Part shown: piece after piece, positions 1 to 9,476 of the stretch
Layout: the number at the start of each line of letters is the position of its first letter
Numbering within the stretch: position 1 is the stretch's first letter
Assembly: GCA_000827205.1 (NCBI GenBank)
Contig: KN832555.1
Location: forward strand, 1,600,893 to 1,664,892
Length of the DNA: 64,000 nt
Source of the DNA: Plicaturopsis crispa FD-325 SS-3
Lineage: Eukaryota > Basidiomycota > Agaricomycetes > Amylocorticiales > Amylocorticiaceae
Reading direction: 5' to 3'
Program-made: the position numbers and the translations under genes
The notes under the pieces: model-generated
Database searches by the model: none
Told to the model about the DNA's origin: nothing
What the model saw: only the letters and a program-made list of their open reading frames with translations

Positions 1-429
1 CCTAGCAGGGATGCCGTTGAGTTCTTCTTGAGTTCGCTGATTGGCAGATGTTGGAGGACGCACTTTGAACGACAACTGGCGAGGACTGTTATTCCAGATG
101 AACACTTCACCGATAGGGTTGGTCAGTAAGGGGTCGCACAGTACCGCAGCGATGCGGACGACATTTGGTAGACGCGACCAGTTCAGGACGACGGCAGTCG
201 TGTCGGGATTGGCAGGTCGGTCGAAACTACCGGGCGAAAACGATACGCGCCGATGTCCTACATTGGAACGTGTATATGTCGCTGGAAAGGACGAAAGACC
301 GTGTCCCTGTTGCTTTCGCAGCACGTCCGACACAGAGCCTTGAAGTTGAAATCTGAAAACACCAATGGCCAAGGAGACGATGATGATGGCTAAAGAAACG
401 ATGCGCCAGGATGATACACGTCGCGGCAT
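1..429 (-). CDS. Type II membrane protein, exostosin/GT64-like glycosyltransferase (partial, runs off left edge)
   Basis: Coding starts at the ATG at 429. Exon 1 is 429-64, then a GT-AG intron at 63-2 (62 nt), so only one base of exon 2 is visible. The 122 visible residues begin with a short basic stretch and a single hydrophobic segment at about residues 9-25, which reads as a signal anchor, followed by a Ser/Pro stem. Near the end is a conserved-looking block with TTAVVLNWSRLPNV and EVFIWNNSPRQL. I recall this block from fungal Golgi-type proteins related to exostosin-like (GT64) glycosyltransferases. The catalytic part lies outside the window, so the enzyme assignment is inference; the membrane topology is read directly. 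The PSMB3 stop lies 250 bp upstream on the same strand. Confidence 0.55.
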   Translation of the reverse strand, partial: MPRRVSSWRIVSLAIIIVSLAIGVFRFQLQGSVSDVLRKQQGHGLSSFPATYTRSNVGHRRVSFSPGSFDRPANPDTTAVVLNWSRLPNVVRIAAVLCDPLLTNPIGEVFIWNNSPRQLSFKVRPPTSANQRTQEELNGIPAR

Positions 430-678
430 AAGTAGCTGCTAAAGTGTGGGTGAGCGCTAGCCGCGCTGAGTCCTCAGGCTCCTCTGCAATATTACGAATT
501 ACATAGACTATAGTAGCTACGCAGAAGTCGACGAGGAGTAAGGCAGATGAAGCTTGGACAGAAAGTGCGCATCGCAGTCGGCTGCACAACTTTGTAGAAT
601 CCCGGGGCATTGGAAGCTCTTCAAAATGCGCTGGGATGATGCTCAAGAGAATTATATTGATGTGTACAACAAAAGCAC

Positions 679-1522
679 CTAGTCCATTCTGCCCTTCAGC
701 GTGCGAGTGACCACTTTGTCTTTCGTGCTGGAAAGCAATCATCCTTGAGCCAAATCAACACTAAGTTGGCAGAACAGAACACTCACATGACATGCACAAC
801 AGCTCCCCAACCAGAGAAAGCATCACGGTCGACAGCGTTCAGGAGAGTTTGCGATATTGTCTCGAAGAGATCTTCGGGCTCAAGATCGGGCTCCCACAGT
901 CCCTCCGCCACACCGAACAATTTCGAGCTCGCCGTTCCCGCTACGACGAAGTCCTTTGCGAAGTTGAGACACCCGATCAGGTCCGTTGCTGCGATGAACG
1001 GCTTGACGCCGCCAGATGGTGTCTTTCCTAAACCCGCGACGACAGGCTCGATGAAGTACGGGCCAAAGCGGTGCTCGTATAACGTGGATGAGACAAGGTG
1101 GGCAAATGTTTCAGGTTCGATCTCGCGCTCCTCCTTGATTGTGTACATGTTGACGCGGAACCGAAATCGTTCACGGCTGTTGGGGTACAGTAAGCAATCT
1201 TGGAGCAGAGAATCAAAACGGCGCGCATACAGAGTAGCTACATCGGTTGCAAGTCCTGGCAGGCCGAGGTAGATTCGGTCTGTTACAGGGAATATCTGGA
1301 AACAGGTTAAGCCGAAAGGCACATATATAGGTTGAAAGACACACCTTTTGGAAATTCGAGGTGATGCTCAACGCCTGGTTCCCCAGCCGTAAGTCAGATG
1401 CGATGGCTACACAGTCTTTCCCGACCATGGCCACGACCGACCCTCCGTTATATTCCATGATCGACTGGAGATGCTATCAGTACACATGCTTTCTGTACAT
1501 TCAGATGATTTGGACAGACCAT
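679..1522 (-). CDS. PUP3: Proteasome subunit beta type-3
   Basis: A structural, non-catalytic beta subunit of the 20S proteasome core. Exons: 1522-1520, 1464-1345, 1295-1231, 1176-787, 727-679, giving 208 residues against about 205 in animals and yeast. The chain matches the family end to end: [66 protein letters not shown] and a basic tail ending GRMD. It lacks the N-terminal catalytic threonine, as expected for beta-3. The first coding exon is the bare ATG (1522-1520), followed at once by GT; exon 2 begins TCG ATC ATG, restoring the conserved MSIM start. Using the ATG at 1458 instead would lose three conserved residues. The 54-nt intron 1230-1177 has a length divisible by three and can be missed, but only its removal gives the conserved [14 protein letters not shown] run. 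Confidence 0.95.
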
Positions 1523-1780
1523 GCTGGGCAGAGAGAATGTAAGGCGTTCGACCGGTTACGCGTTGGACAAGAGGCAAGAACGAGGACACGCCAAAGTGTA
1601 CGCGTCGCCTCTGTCACGCGAGATATTGCCGAAAGCATTGATCAGTAGCCCCTATCTACGCTTTCTCTACGCCATGCATGGAGCAGCTAATTCGCAACGG
1701 GCAATAGCGGTCGAAGTGAGAGACCCAAATGCTACCCAGACATCCTACTCCTTCGACCGTTGAAAAGCTGCAATAGTACA

Positions 1781-4047
1781 ATGCGCTTTCCTACGGCAAT
1801 AACGACTTGTGGAAGGCTGAAGCTCGCTCGATATCTGGCTGTGTCAGCACCGGCGAAACATGCACAGGCGATTTCTGTTGGAATGAAGGCGCATGCAAAG
1901 GTATGTTGCTTTCTATCGGCTCAGATCACCTCTCTCAAGGCCCTATTACAAAGACCAGGATCGCCAAAGTCGATGCGGATCGACCGTTTTCGCCTGCATT
2001 GGTCGATTCGTTCAGTAGACGTCATGACTATCTTCGCATATCGTTGACGGAGAGGTGCAATTTGCGATGTGGGCCTCCCTATACCACATAATATCCTCTA
2101 CTAAGGTCTTTATATAGGCTTCTATTGCATGCCTAGTGAAGGTGTGGAGTTATCGCCGCAGGGCAAGCTCCTTACGAATGACGAGGTCATCCGCCTAGCT
2201 ACTCTTTTTGTCAAGAGTGGTGTGCAAAAAATCAGACTGACGGGTGGCGAACCGACCGTAAGAAAGGACATCCTCGATATCATATGTGAGTAGCTCCAAC
2301 AGTACAGTGAATAAACGGACGGACTAAACAAATCCGTAAAGCTCGACTACATGAGCTGCGTCGATATGGGCTGAGATCTATTGCCATGACGTCGAATGGT
2401 CTCTCGCTGCATCGAAAATTACCCCAGTACATTGCGAATGGGTTGACCCACCTCAACCTCAGGTAAGCTGTGTATCCTGACCGGTTTGCAACTGTCAAAG
2501 TCACCAATGTTTTCCTCTTGCTAGTCTGGACACTTTGGATCCTTTTAAATTCGAAATCATGACGCGACGAATGGGCCACGATGCAGTTCTGAGAACGCTT
2601 GATGCTGCTTTAGCATCGTCGGAGTTACACTTGGTCAAATTGAACGTCGTAGTCGTCAAAGGCTTGAACGATTCCGAGGTAAACGACTTTGTTGACATAA
2701 CCAAGGACAAGGCGATATCTGTCCGGTTTATCGAGTTCATGCCTTTTACAGGTAAGTCTGTATGCAGAGTATGCACCTTCGACTGACTGTTGATTTACTA
2801 GGAAACGCATGGGACAAGGACAAGATGGTCCCATCTTCAGAGCTGCTGTCCCGTATCTCGGCCAAGCATCCATTTGTGGTCAGAGCCTCCGACGAGAACA
2901 ACGACACAGCGCGTTCTTGGAAAATTCCGGGTTATCGAGGCACTTTCGGGTTCATTAGCAGCATGTCCGACCATTTCTGCTCATCGTGTAACAGGCTGCG
3001 CATCACTGCAGATGGTCAAATAAAGGCAAAGTCTTCTATGGTCTATTATACAGTTAAGTCTCATGTATACCACAGGTTTGCCTGTTCGACGCGAAGGAGG
3101 TGTCATTGCGAGATGAGATCCGTCGGGGGGCGTCCGACGCAGAGCTCTTGCGCACGATATCCGTGGCTGTGAACGGGAAGCAGGAGAAACATGTAGGCAT
3201 GGAAGATATAGATGTGGTCACCAACAGGCCGATGATCTTGATCGGTGGGTGACGAACCTTGTACCAGTCTGTATCTTAGCTGTAGCTTGTAATATGACCC
3301 TAATTTTTTCATTTCCATGCAGGTACGGGTCGATCACGTCGCATTTTGTCCTCGACCACAAGATCTTCCCTGACGCCAAAGCGCTCGCGGTTTAACGTTC
3401 TCCCCCATCAAACGAATATCGAAGTACAGCAGCGCTATTTCGCCTCCTCATCTGTCATGTCCGAAGGTCGCTCCCAGTTGACCCATTTGGACGCTGCTGG
3501 ACGTGCTTCAATGGTCGATGTCTCCCAGAAGGAACCCACGAGAAGAACAGCCACAGCAAGTGGCCGTATCCTCATTCCCCCCGTTGCATATAGGCTGGTC
3601 ACTGCCGGCTCTACATGCGATGATGTCGACTCAGCAAACGCCGATTCTCCCTCGGAAAAGGCGGTCAAGAAATCGCAGGCCAAAGGCAATGTGTTGACAG
3701 TCGCCCAGCTGGCCGGGATTATGGGGTCCAAACGCACTTCAGACCCCATTCCGCTGTGTCACCCACTTGCATTGTCCCACATCTCTGTGACTTTGACCCC
3801 GGAGGTGTTAAATACGCCCGTTAAAACATCGGCATCCAGCGAGCTCGAGCACTGTATAGTCTGCACCGCGACAGTATCGTGCGAAGGCAAGACTGGTGTC
3901 GAGATGGAGGCTTTGACGGCTGTATCCGTTGGTCTTCTGACGGTATGGGATATGCTGAAGGCTGTAGCGGGTAAAGAGATGGAAATTGGTGATGTTAAAG
4001 TTACACACAAGACGGGAGGGCGGAGCGGTGATTTTGTTAGAGCATAG
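1781..4047 (+). CDS. MOCS1: Fused molybdenum cofactor biosynthesis protein, MoaA-MoaC (cPMP synthesis)
   Basis: Makes cyclic pyranopterin monophosphate from GTP, the first step of Moco synthesis, in mitochondria. Exons: 1781-1900, 1954-2068, 2118-2285, 2342-2462, 2525-2751, 2802-3025, 3076-3244, 3323-4047; 622 residues (human about 636). The first 40 residues are Arg/Lys/Ala-rich with no acid, like a mitochondrial presequence, and decide the start. The radical-SAM MoaA part follows, with CNLRCFYC for the 4Fe-4S cluster, LTGGEP, and a second cluster site CSSCNRL. The MoaC part has IPLCHPL, EMEALTAVSVGLLTVWDM and a GRSGDFVRA end. Intron 3026-3075 is GC-AG. Intron 3245-3322 is unusual: if kept, translation ends in MILIGG-stop, the free MOCS1A tail; if spliced, the protein continues into MoaC without Gly-Gly. 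It converges on the aldolase gene with a 122 bp gap. Confidence 0.95.
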
Positions 4048-4169
4048 CCCAGTATCGTGACAACCAGTCGAGCAACTAGTTCATCCAGAATACATGCATC
4101 CTAATCTTTCCCTTGGTGAATCGTATCGGCGAGCGTTCGACGCTAGTTCCCGTGCTATCGACACACACA

Positions 4170-5214
4170 TCACTGTGATGCAGCTGCTGCGAGGTTTTTC
4201 GCGAGACCTTCGGTCAGGGAGCCAGTGTCAGTCGTCACATTGATCTGGAGGAAGAGCGTCAGCGCGACCACTCGGACGGACACATGATTGACTTGAAACG
4301 CACCATATCAAAACCCTGCGCGGCGCGCTTCGCGCCTTGGGCACCGCTTGTGCAGAATATCGCGCTAGATTTGCCGTTGTGTGAGTTCATGGTGCTTAGC
4401 CATAATGCGTGATCAGCATCAAGTGTACCATTTTTTGCCTGCGGCGTGCGAGACGGTGAGGATCCGCTGGATGACCTTCTCGACTTCCGGATGGGGATCG
4501 GGCGAGGGTGTAGGGAAGCCCAACGCAAGAGAAAGGTCGAAGGGCCCGATGAATAAGACGTCTGGATACCTCACGGTGTCATCGTTGATTTACTTATGAG
4601 ATCTTTGTGACAGAATGCGCACCGAGTCCGTCGACTTTCGCGATTTCTTCGAGGTTGTCTACCCCTTCCTTATTCTCAATTTGTATTATGACAACAACGC
4701 TGTCATTTGCAGCTTTGAAGTAATCCGCAGTGGAAAGGCCCCAGTTCCCGTGGACGAAGGGGCTCCCAAACCCTCTGCGACCCACTGGGGGGAAACGAGC
4801 ATCAGCTACGATCTCCCTCGCTTTCTCTGCAGTAGATACCTAAATCGACAATGTCAAATCATTTGTCACCCCCCATGGGAATGATAAGCTACACACCATG
4901 GGTACTAGGATGCCCCTCGCGCCAGCATCAAGCGCATACTTGATCTGCCAACTAGTGCTGGCACTTGCACCTGTCGCAGGTATCCTTATGATCGTACTAA
5001 CTTTCCCCCTTCCGATGCTTTCGATCGCCGCGACATTCTCTGCGGCACCGGGCTGCAGGGATACGAGTCCGTGCTCGCAATCAACAAGTATCCACGAAAG
5101 GTGGGGGGATGATTCTGCCATCGTGCGTGCATGAAATGCGCCGGGCAGGGTGAGCCACGCGCCAAAGGCGGGCTTAACAGCTTGGAAGGCCTCGCGCAAT
5201 GCGTGGGTGGTCAT
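4170..5214 (-). CDS. HpcH/HpaI-type class II aldolase
   Basis: Predicted metal-dependent aldolase acting on 2-oxo acids with pyruvate or a short aldehyde as product; the natural substrate cannot be read from the sequence. Exons: 5214-4897, 4839-4623, 4561-4429, 4364-4304, 4244-4170; 267 residues, normal for the family. The HpaI signature residues are present: His in VDCEHG, Arg in IIRIP, Glu in IIQIEN and Asp in IGPFDLSLALG (the last two bind the metal). ARGILVPMV and the closing Ala-rich helix also fit. The start at 5214 gives the common TTHALREAF opening; the frame is open further upstream to an ATG at 5322, but that extra part looks unrelated. No targeting signal is visible, so it is probably cytosolic. 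Introns are 57-64 nt. Confidence 0.88.
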
Positions 5215-5730
5215 TGTAGTGCAATGGGAGCAGAGACGAGAGTGCACCCCCGCAGCTATATGAGTGCTGAGCCATGGGTGGTAGAATCGGGCCGGATTTG
5301 GACCACTGGCAGCGCCTGACACCTAGAGGCCGAAGTGCTGTCAGCAGATGTGGCAAACTTGGAAGTCATGACATAGGTAGTCACAGGTTCCATATTTTCA
5401 GCGCCGAAGACGCAGTGGTTATTATCGATCGATTTCCCATCTACGAATAGAGGTAGGTGTTGGGTTCCTAGACTTCAGCAAAGATAACACAGTCAGTGAC
5501 ACCCACTGTGCAGCTGTACTTAGAACCTCTCAAGGTATCTCGCTAGTTCACTGATGCAACGGCGTCATACATCAAAGTGAGGAGTAGCAGAAAGTCCGTA
5601 AGTATACACTATAAAATACATAAATAATCGTCAGTCATCGGGAAATAGAAATGCAATAACGATAGTTTGAAAAGTACGAATGTCGATGACCCTGCCAACC
5701 CGTCGGCCGCGTAGTCGTGTTCTCGAGAGA
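5215..5730. other. Intergenic, 516 bp
   Basis: Lies between the aldolase start and the GNAT-protein stop. It should hold the aldolase promoter and the 3' end of the GNAT gene. I see no further gene or RNA here. Confidence 0.6.
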
Positions 5731-6920
5731 TCACCAGTGACCCCTCTCGGCTCCTACAAATCCCAGTTCCAGAGCATCCTCAACACCCTCGGGTCTGTCG
5801 GCCCCATTAAGTCCGACGTATCCGACGCGGTCATACACGCGTTTGGCACTATTCTCGTGGCCTACATATAGGACGACGAATTGTTTGTTGGAGGCAAGTA
5901 ACCTGTAAGGCGAAGAGCACGTTTAGATAAGAGATCACTTGAGTTGAGACCCGACAGACCTTTGAGTAACGGACCGAACGAGATGCTCAGCAAGTCGCTG
6001 ACCCCTCCAGCTCTCCTTGGTGTAGACTTTGGTTATCGCGGTCACTCTGAGAGAGCTGCGCGTTGCGGCGCAGATCGCCGCAATCTCTCCGCGAACTTCA
6101 TAAACCCATAGAAGGCCTTTCGTTATTAACTCCTTCGCCTCGATCGTTGCGCCTTCAATATCAAGCGGAAAAAACCGCTGTGAAGGATGTTATTTGACGT
6201 CTCCTAGCACGAAGAACTGCAGCTCACCGAATCATCTGCAAATTCCTTGCACAGCCGTGCTACACCATCAAGGTCAGTTGAAGCGGCCTTTCGGATGAGA
6301 TGACCTGGCGGGATCCGGTAATGCGGATCTCTGTACGGGCGCAAAGTTTCAGCCGTGCAATAAGTGAAAAGTGCGGCGTAGAAGGGCTCCGCGAACGGCA
6401 TGATTCCAGTAGCCTCGGTCCAATGTTTCGCAAAACATTTGACCAATGAGGCTAACCCGAAGACGGAAAAGACACGCTGGGGAGCAGTGTAATCAAGTAA
6501 AGACTGCACGAGCTGAGAGACCCGTGGCGTTAGCCACGCTGGACTCATAGCAGCTGCTGTGTTTGGGGTCCATAAAAAGATAGGATAGTTTCCCAATATC
6601 CAGGAGGTACAGGAGAGCACCATGTCGAGGACGGGGAAAGATGACTGCGGCTGAGTCGACCATAAAGTCAACCAGAATGAGCCACCATCAGGTTTAGAGG
6701 TTGATGACGCTGGGTGAACTTCGGCGTCGGCGGTAAATTGAAACTCAGTCAAAAGATCTACTGCACTAGCGCTTTTGAGGGCGTTAGCGAGTATGATATT
6801 GGCGGAACGCTCGTGGTAGTTCAATGTGGGGTACGTCGCGGAAAGAAAATCTCCAACGGTGCTGTGGAATGTAACATGCAGGCGGGGGGAGGATGAGGAG
6901 CGAGGGACCGCGATGGGCAT
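5731..6920 (-). CDS. GNAT-fold acyltransferase-like protein
   Basis: Exons: 6920-6228, 6177-5960, 5902-5731; 360 residues. The C-terminal third has the layout of a GCN5-related N-acetyltransferase: a strand WVYEVRGEIAAICA, a strand ITKVYT, the acetyl-CoA loop region SWRGQRLAEHLVRSV, and an end with FVVLYVGHENSAKRVYDRVGYVGL. The N-terminal two thirds (opening with a short Ser/Pro stretch, then a YPTLNYHERSANIILANAL helix) belong to a fungal-specific arrangement whose role I do not know. The substrate is unknown. All three exons join with conserved phases. The ATG at 6920 is the only good start before the conserved YPTL block, though a further upstream exon cannot be ruled out. Confidence 0.75.
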
Positions 6921-8100
6921 AATGAGAGTTGAAGCGAAGTGGAATAATAAGCACAGCGCAGCTCTGAGTCTCTGAGGAAGGTGTAAGTCGTACCTCGGGC
7001 CCTGGGCAAGGGGAAGTAGAGATGCAGCTGGAATACAAAGGACTACCGCATCAGCTTGACTTCTTTATACCAACGTGGAAGCAAACCTGAAGAAATAGAT
7101 GAACATATGTATCGTGCAGAGGCACCAGTACTGCATCTTCATCGTTGATTCCATCGTGCTGGGAGTGTCGCAGGATAACCGAGAGTCTGCGCGGAGTCCG
7201 TGTAGCGGTGTTTGACTTTTGGATGTGTCTCCGGCTAAAGATGATGAGAACATCTAACTGAGCCTTGGGCATGATCCAACACCAATGGGGAATAGGCCGT
7301 GCTTCGTGACGGTAGGTATGTTGAAAATCCCGTCGGCCCTCGCTATCGGATTGAAGGATTCTCCGACTCGCGCTCGTTTGTGGCTGCAGAAAGCGCCTAG
7401 GTGGAGGTGGCCCGCAATACTTCACAAGAACCCCACGAGAGAATTAGATCTTATAACGGCTTTATCTTGATGAAATGTCTAGCCAGCAAGAGTAAAACCA
7501 AGCAAAGGAAGTAAAGTCGACCAACTTTCGACGAACTGGTTAGAGTTGTGGACTTGAGTAAAATAGAGAAGCGCCGGACGACGAATATTGAATCCACGTG
7601 GACCCACATGGTCGGGGCACAGCTCTCGTTCCGCGTTTGTTCCGCGTTGCTCGTTGATTCATTTCGGCTAGCTAGCACAGGCAGACACTCTGAACCAGTC
7701 TCAACCATATGGACCAACTTGAACAGCCATGCTAGGGCGCAGAAATTCCAGAGGCTGTATTTCGGCGTCATGTAGTACTATCGTGAACTTGTTTCGTCTA
7801 AGAGGTGTGTATGTTTCCATTGTAGATATGGATGGTAAGTTTTGGTAACAGATAACAGTCGTCATCAGCATATGCACGCGGTAGACTCGGACGAGGCCAA
7901 CATACGAGACTAGGGTATGCGGGGCCCGTGTATTCCGGAGGACGTACATCCGATCCTAGTCCGAGTCTCGGAATCGAGCGTGGAAGTTATTGCACGGTGT
8001 ACCGAGGTCCATAGACAATATCTATTGACGAAAAAGGCACATGCACATTAGACACAGTCGTCAATAGCTATGGTCCTTTGCCGACCATTTACAGTTGAGG
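6921..8100. other. Intergenic, 1.18 kb, no convincing gene
   Basis: Several short open frames occur on the minus strand (around 7051-7425, 7451-7771 and 7701-7949), but none has a recognisable domain or biased composition, and none joins to another by good splice sites. It probably contains the promoter of the GNAT gene and the 3' end of the thioredoxin-like gene. Confidence 0.4.
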
Positions 8101-8631
8101 TCACTCCTCGACGAAAGATGTGAGACGGGAGGTGATCTCATTATCTACAAGGCGAGCCACCTCGACTGACTGGGGGGAGCCGAAAAGCTATGTCAGGATT
8201 GCTCTGACAGTTTGCGTCAAGAGGGGGACATACATCACGGAGCTTGATTATAGTTGGAACGCCCGTCACTCTCCAAGGCTCACCGCGGAAGGCATTTGCG
8301 GGCGTTTTCCATCTATCCACGAATCAATAAGTCGCCTTTAAACACGGAAGGAGCAGCTAACTTACTCTGCCTTTTGTCCCACGTATACGATCACTCCTGA
8401 CGGTCCATCTTTTGGCTCGAAGGTGCCTTTGACGAGCCCTTCGACGTCGCGACAGTCCTATATTTCGAAACAATAAATCTGAACATCAATTTGAAAACGA
8501 TGTTTCGGACAACTGACCGGGCACCACAATCGGCCATTCGAATCGGGCGAAGAGTAGAATATCAAGTACGTCTCCTTGGCTTCCTTGAGAGCCTCAGGTG
8601 TAACTGTCGCATCAGCTACTCTCAAAGGCAT
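8101..8631 (-). CDS. TXNDC17-like thioredoxin-fold protein
   Basis: Small cytosolic disulfide reductase of the TXNDC17/TRP14 (DUF953) group. Exons: 8631-8518, 8457-8366, 8312-8234, 8169-8101; 117 residues (human 123). The active site is WCPDC, split by an intron directly after the proline (8517-8458). TYLIFYSS before it and PWRVTGVPTIIKL after it complete the thioredoxin fold, with the cis-proline in GVPT. The C-terminus is an amphipathic helix ending in two glutamates. The start at 8631 gives the usual short N-terminus; AAG directly before it could be a splice acceptor, so one more small exon is possible. Confidence 0.9.
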
Positions 8632-9476
8632 CTTGTATCGATCGCTATCGTAGTAGGGTTAGACGATGCGGTAAATCTGTCTCAGAGTCAGAAGGAAGAT
8701 TGAACAAGCCCAATTTCGACTGAACTCACATGTTCACGGGCTCCGTCGCGTTCGTTGCCTGCTCAATTGCGCGATTCGTCGCCACAACTTGCACTGACAA
8801 GCCGCATGCCCATATGCCTCCATGCATAGCTTGCAAGTTGCATAGCATCTTGAAACGGCTGCAGTAGACGATGTACGCATCGCAATGACGCCACTAAATA
8901 GCCACGGGTACGACTCAGAGCTACGAGGGGTGCGGAGGTCGTGTTCGACGCTCTTGAAAGCGCCAAAATCAAAAGAAAAGAAAAACGAAGCCGCTCACTC
9001 GATGGTTGACCCTGAGGCCTGAGCGCTGAGCGGGGAACTCGACGTCAACGCGTTAACCATGTACCTTGAGTCGTGCGGTGGCGGTGGTGGAGATGAAAAG
9101 GAAATCGACATCACAGCCCAAAGTCCAGTGTACATTCTTGCCCAGTATCAGGTATTTTGCGAAATCAACGGAAAGAGTCCACCACTCTATATGTACCCAA
9201 GGATGTTGAAGAACATCCATTGCACCGTCAGCCCAATATATAGTTAAACGACAAGGACGGTGTGCTAGTCACGAATCAGGAATCGACCCAGAGAGCCTGT
9301 CGCGTAAGTAAAAAGGAAAAACAGTGTCGACCGAAAGCGAATTAAGCACGCATGAAAGTACGAGATATAATGAAGTCACGTATGGCAATCTACAAAGTGA
9401 AAGCGCGGCCTAGGAATGGGAGAAGGTCCGTCCGTGGGGAGGAAAACAACACAATGAATGCTCACGAAGACACCAT
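8632..9476. other. Intergenic, 845 bp, no convincing gene
   Basis: Separates the thioredoxin-like gene (its promoter side) from the stop of the Thr/Gln-rich gene. A plus-strand frame at 9059-9247 is short and has no recognisable feature. Confidence 0.45.

Noticed and set aside
227-742. 171-residue minus-strand open frame
   Set aside because: It overlaps the last exon of PSMB3 in another frame and the first exon of the glycosyltransferase-like gene in another frame; both of those have conserved content and this reading does not.
1901-1953. A 39-nt version of the first MOCS1 intron joined to a different upstream frame
   Set aside because: It gives no acceptable start codon and an acidic N-terminus. 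The 53-nt intron gives an ATG at 1781 and a mitochondrial-type leader.
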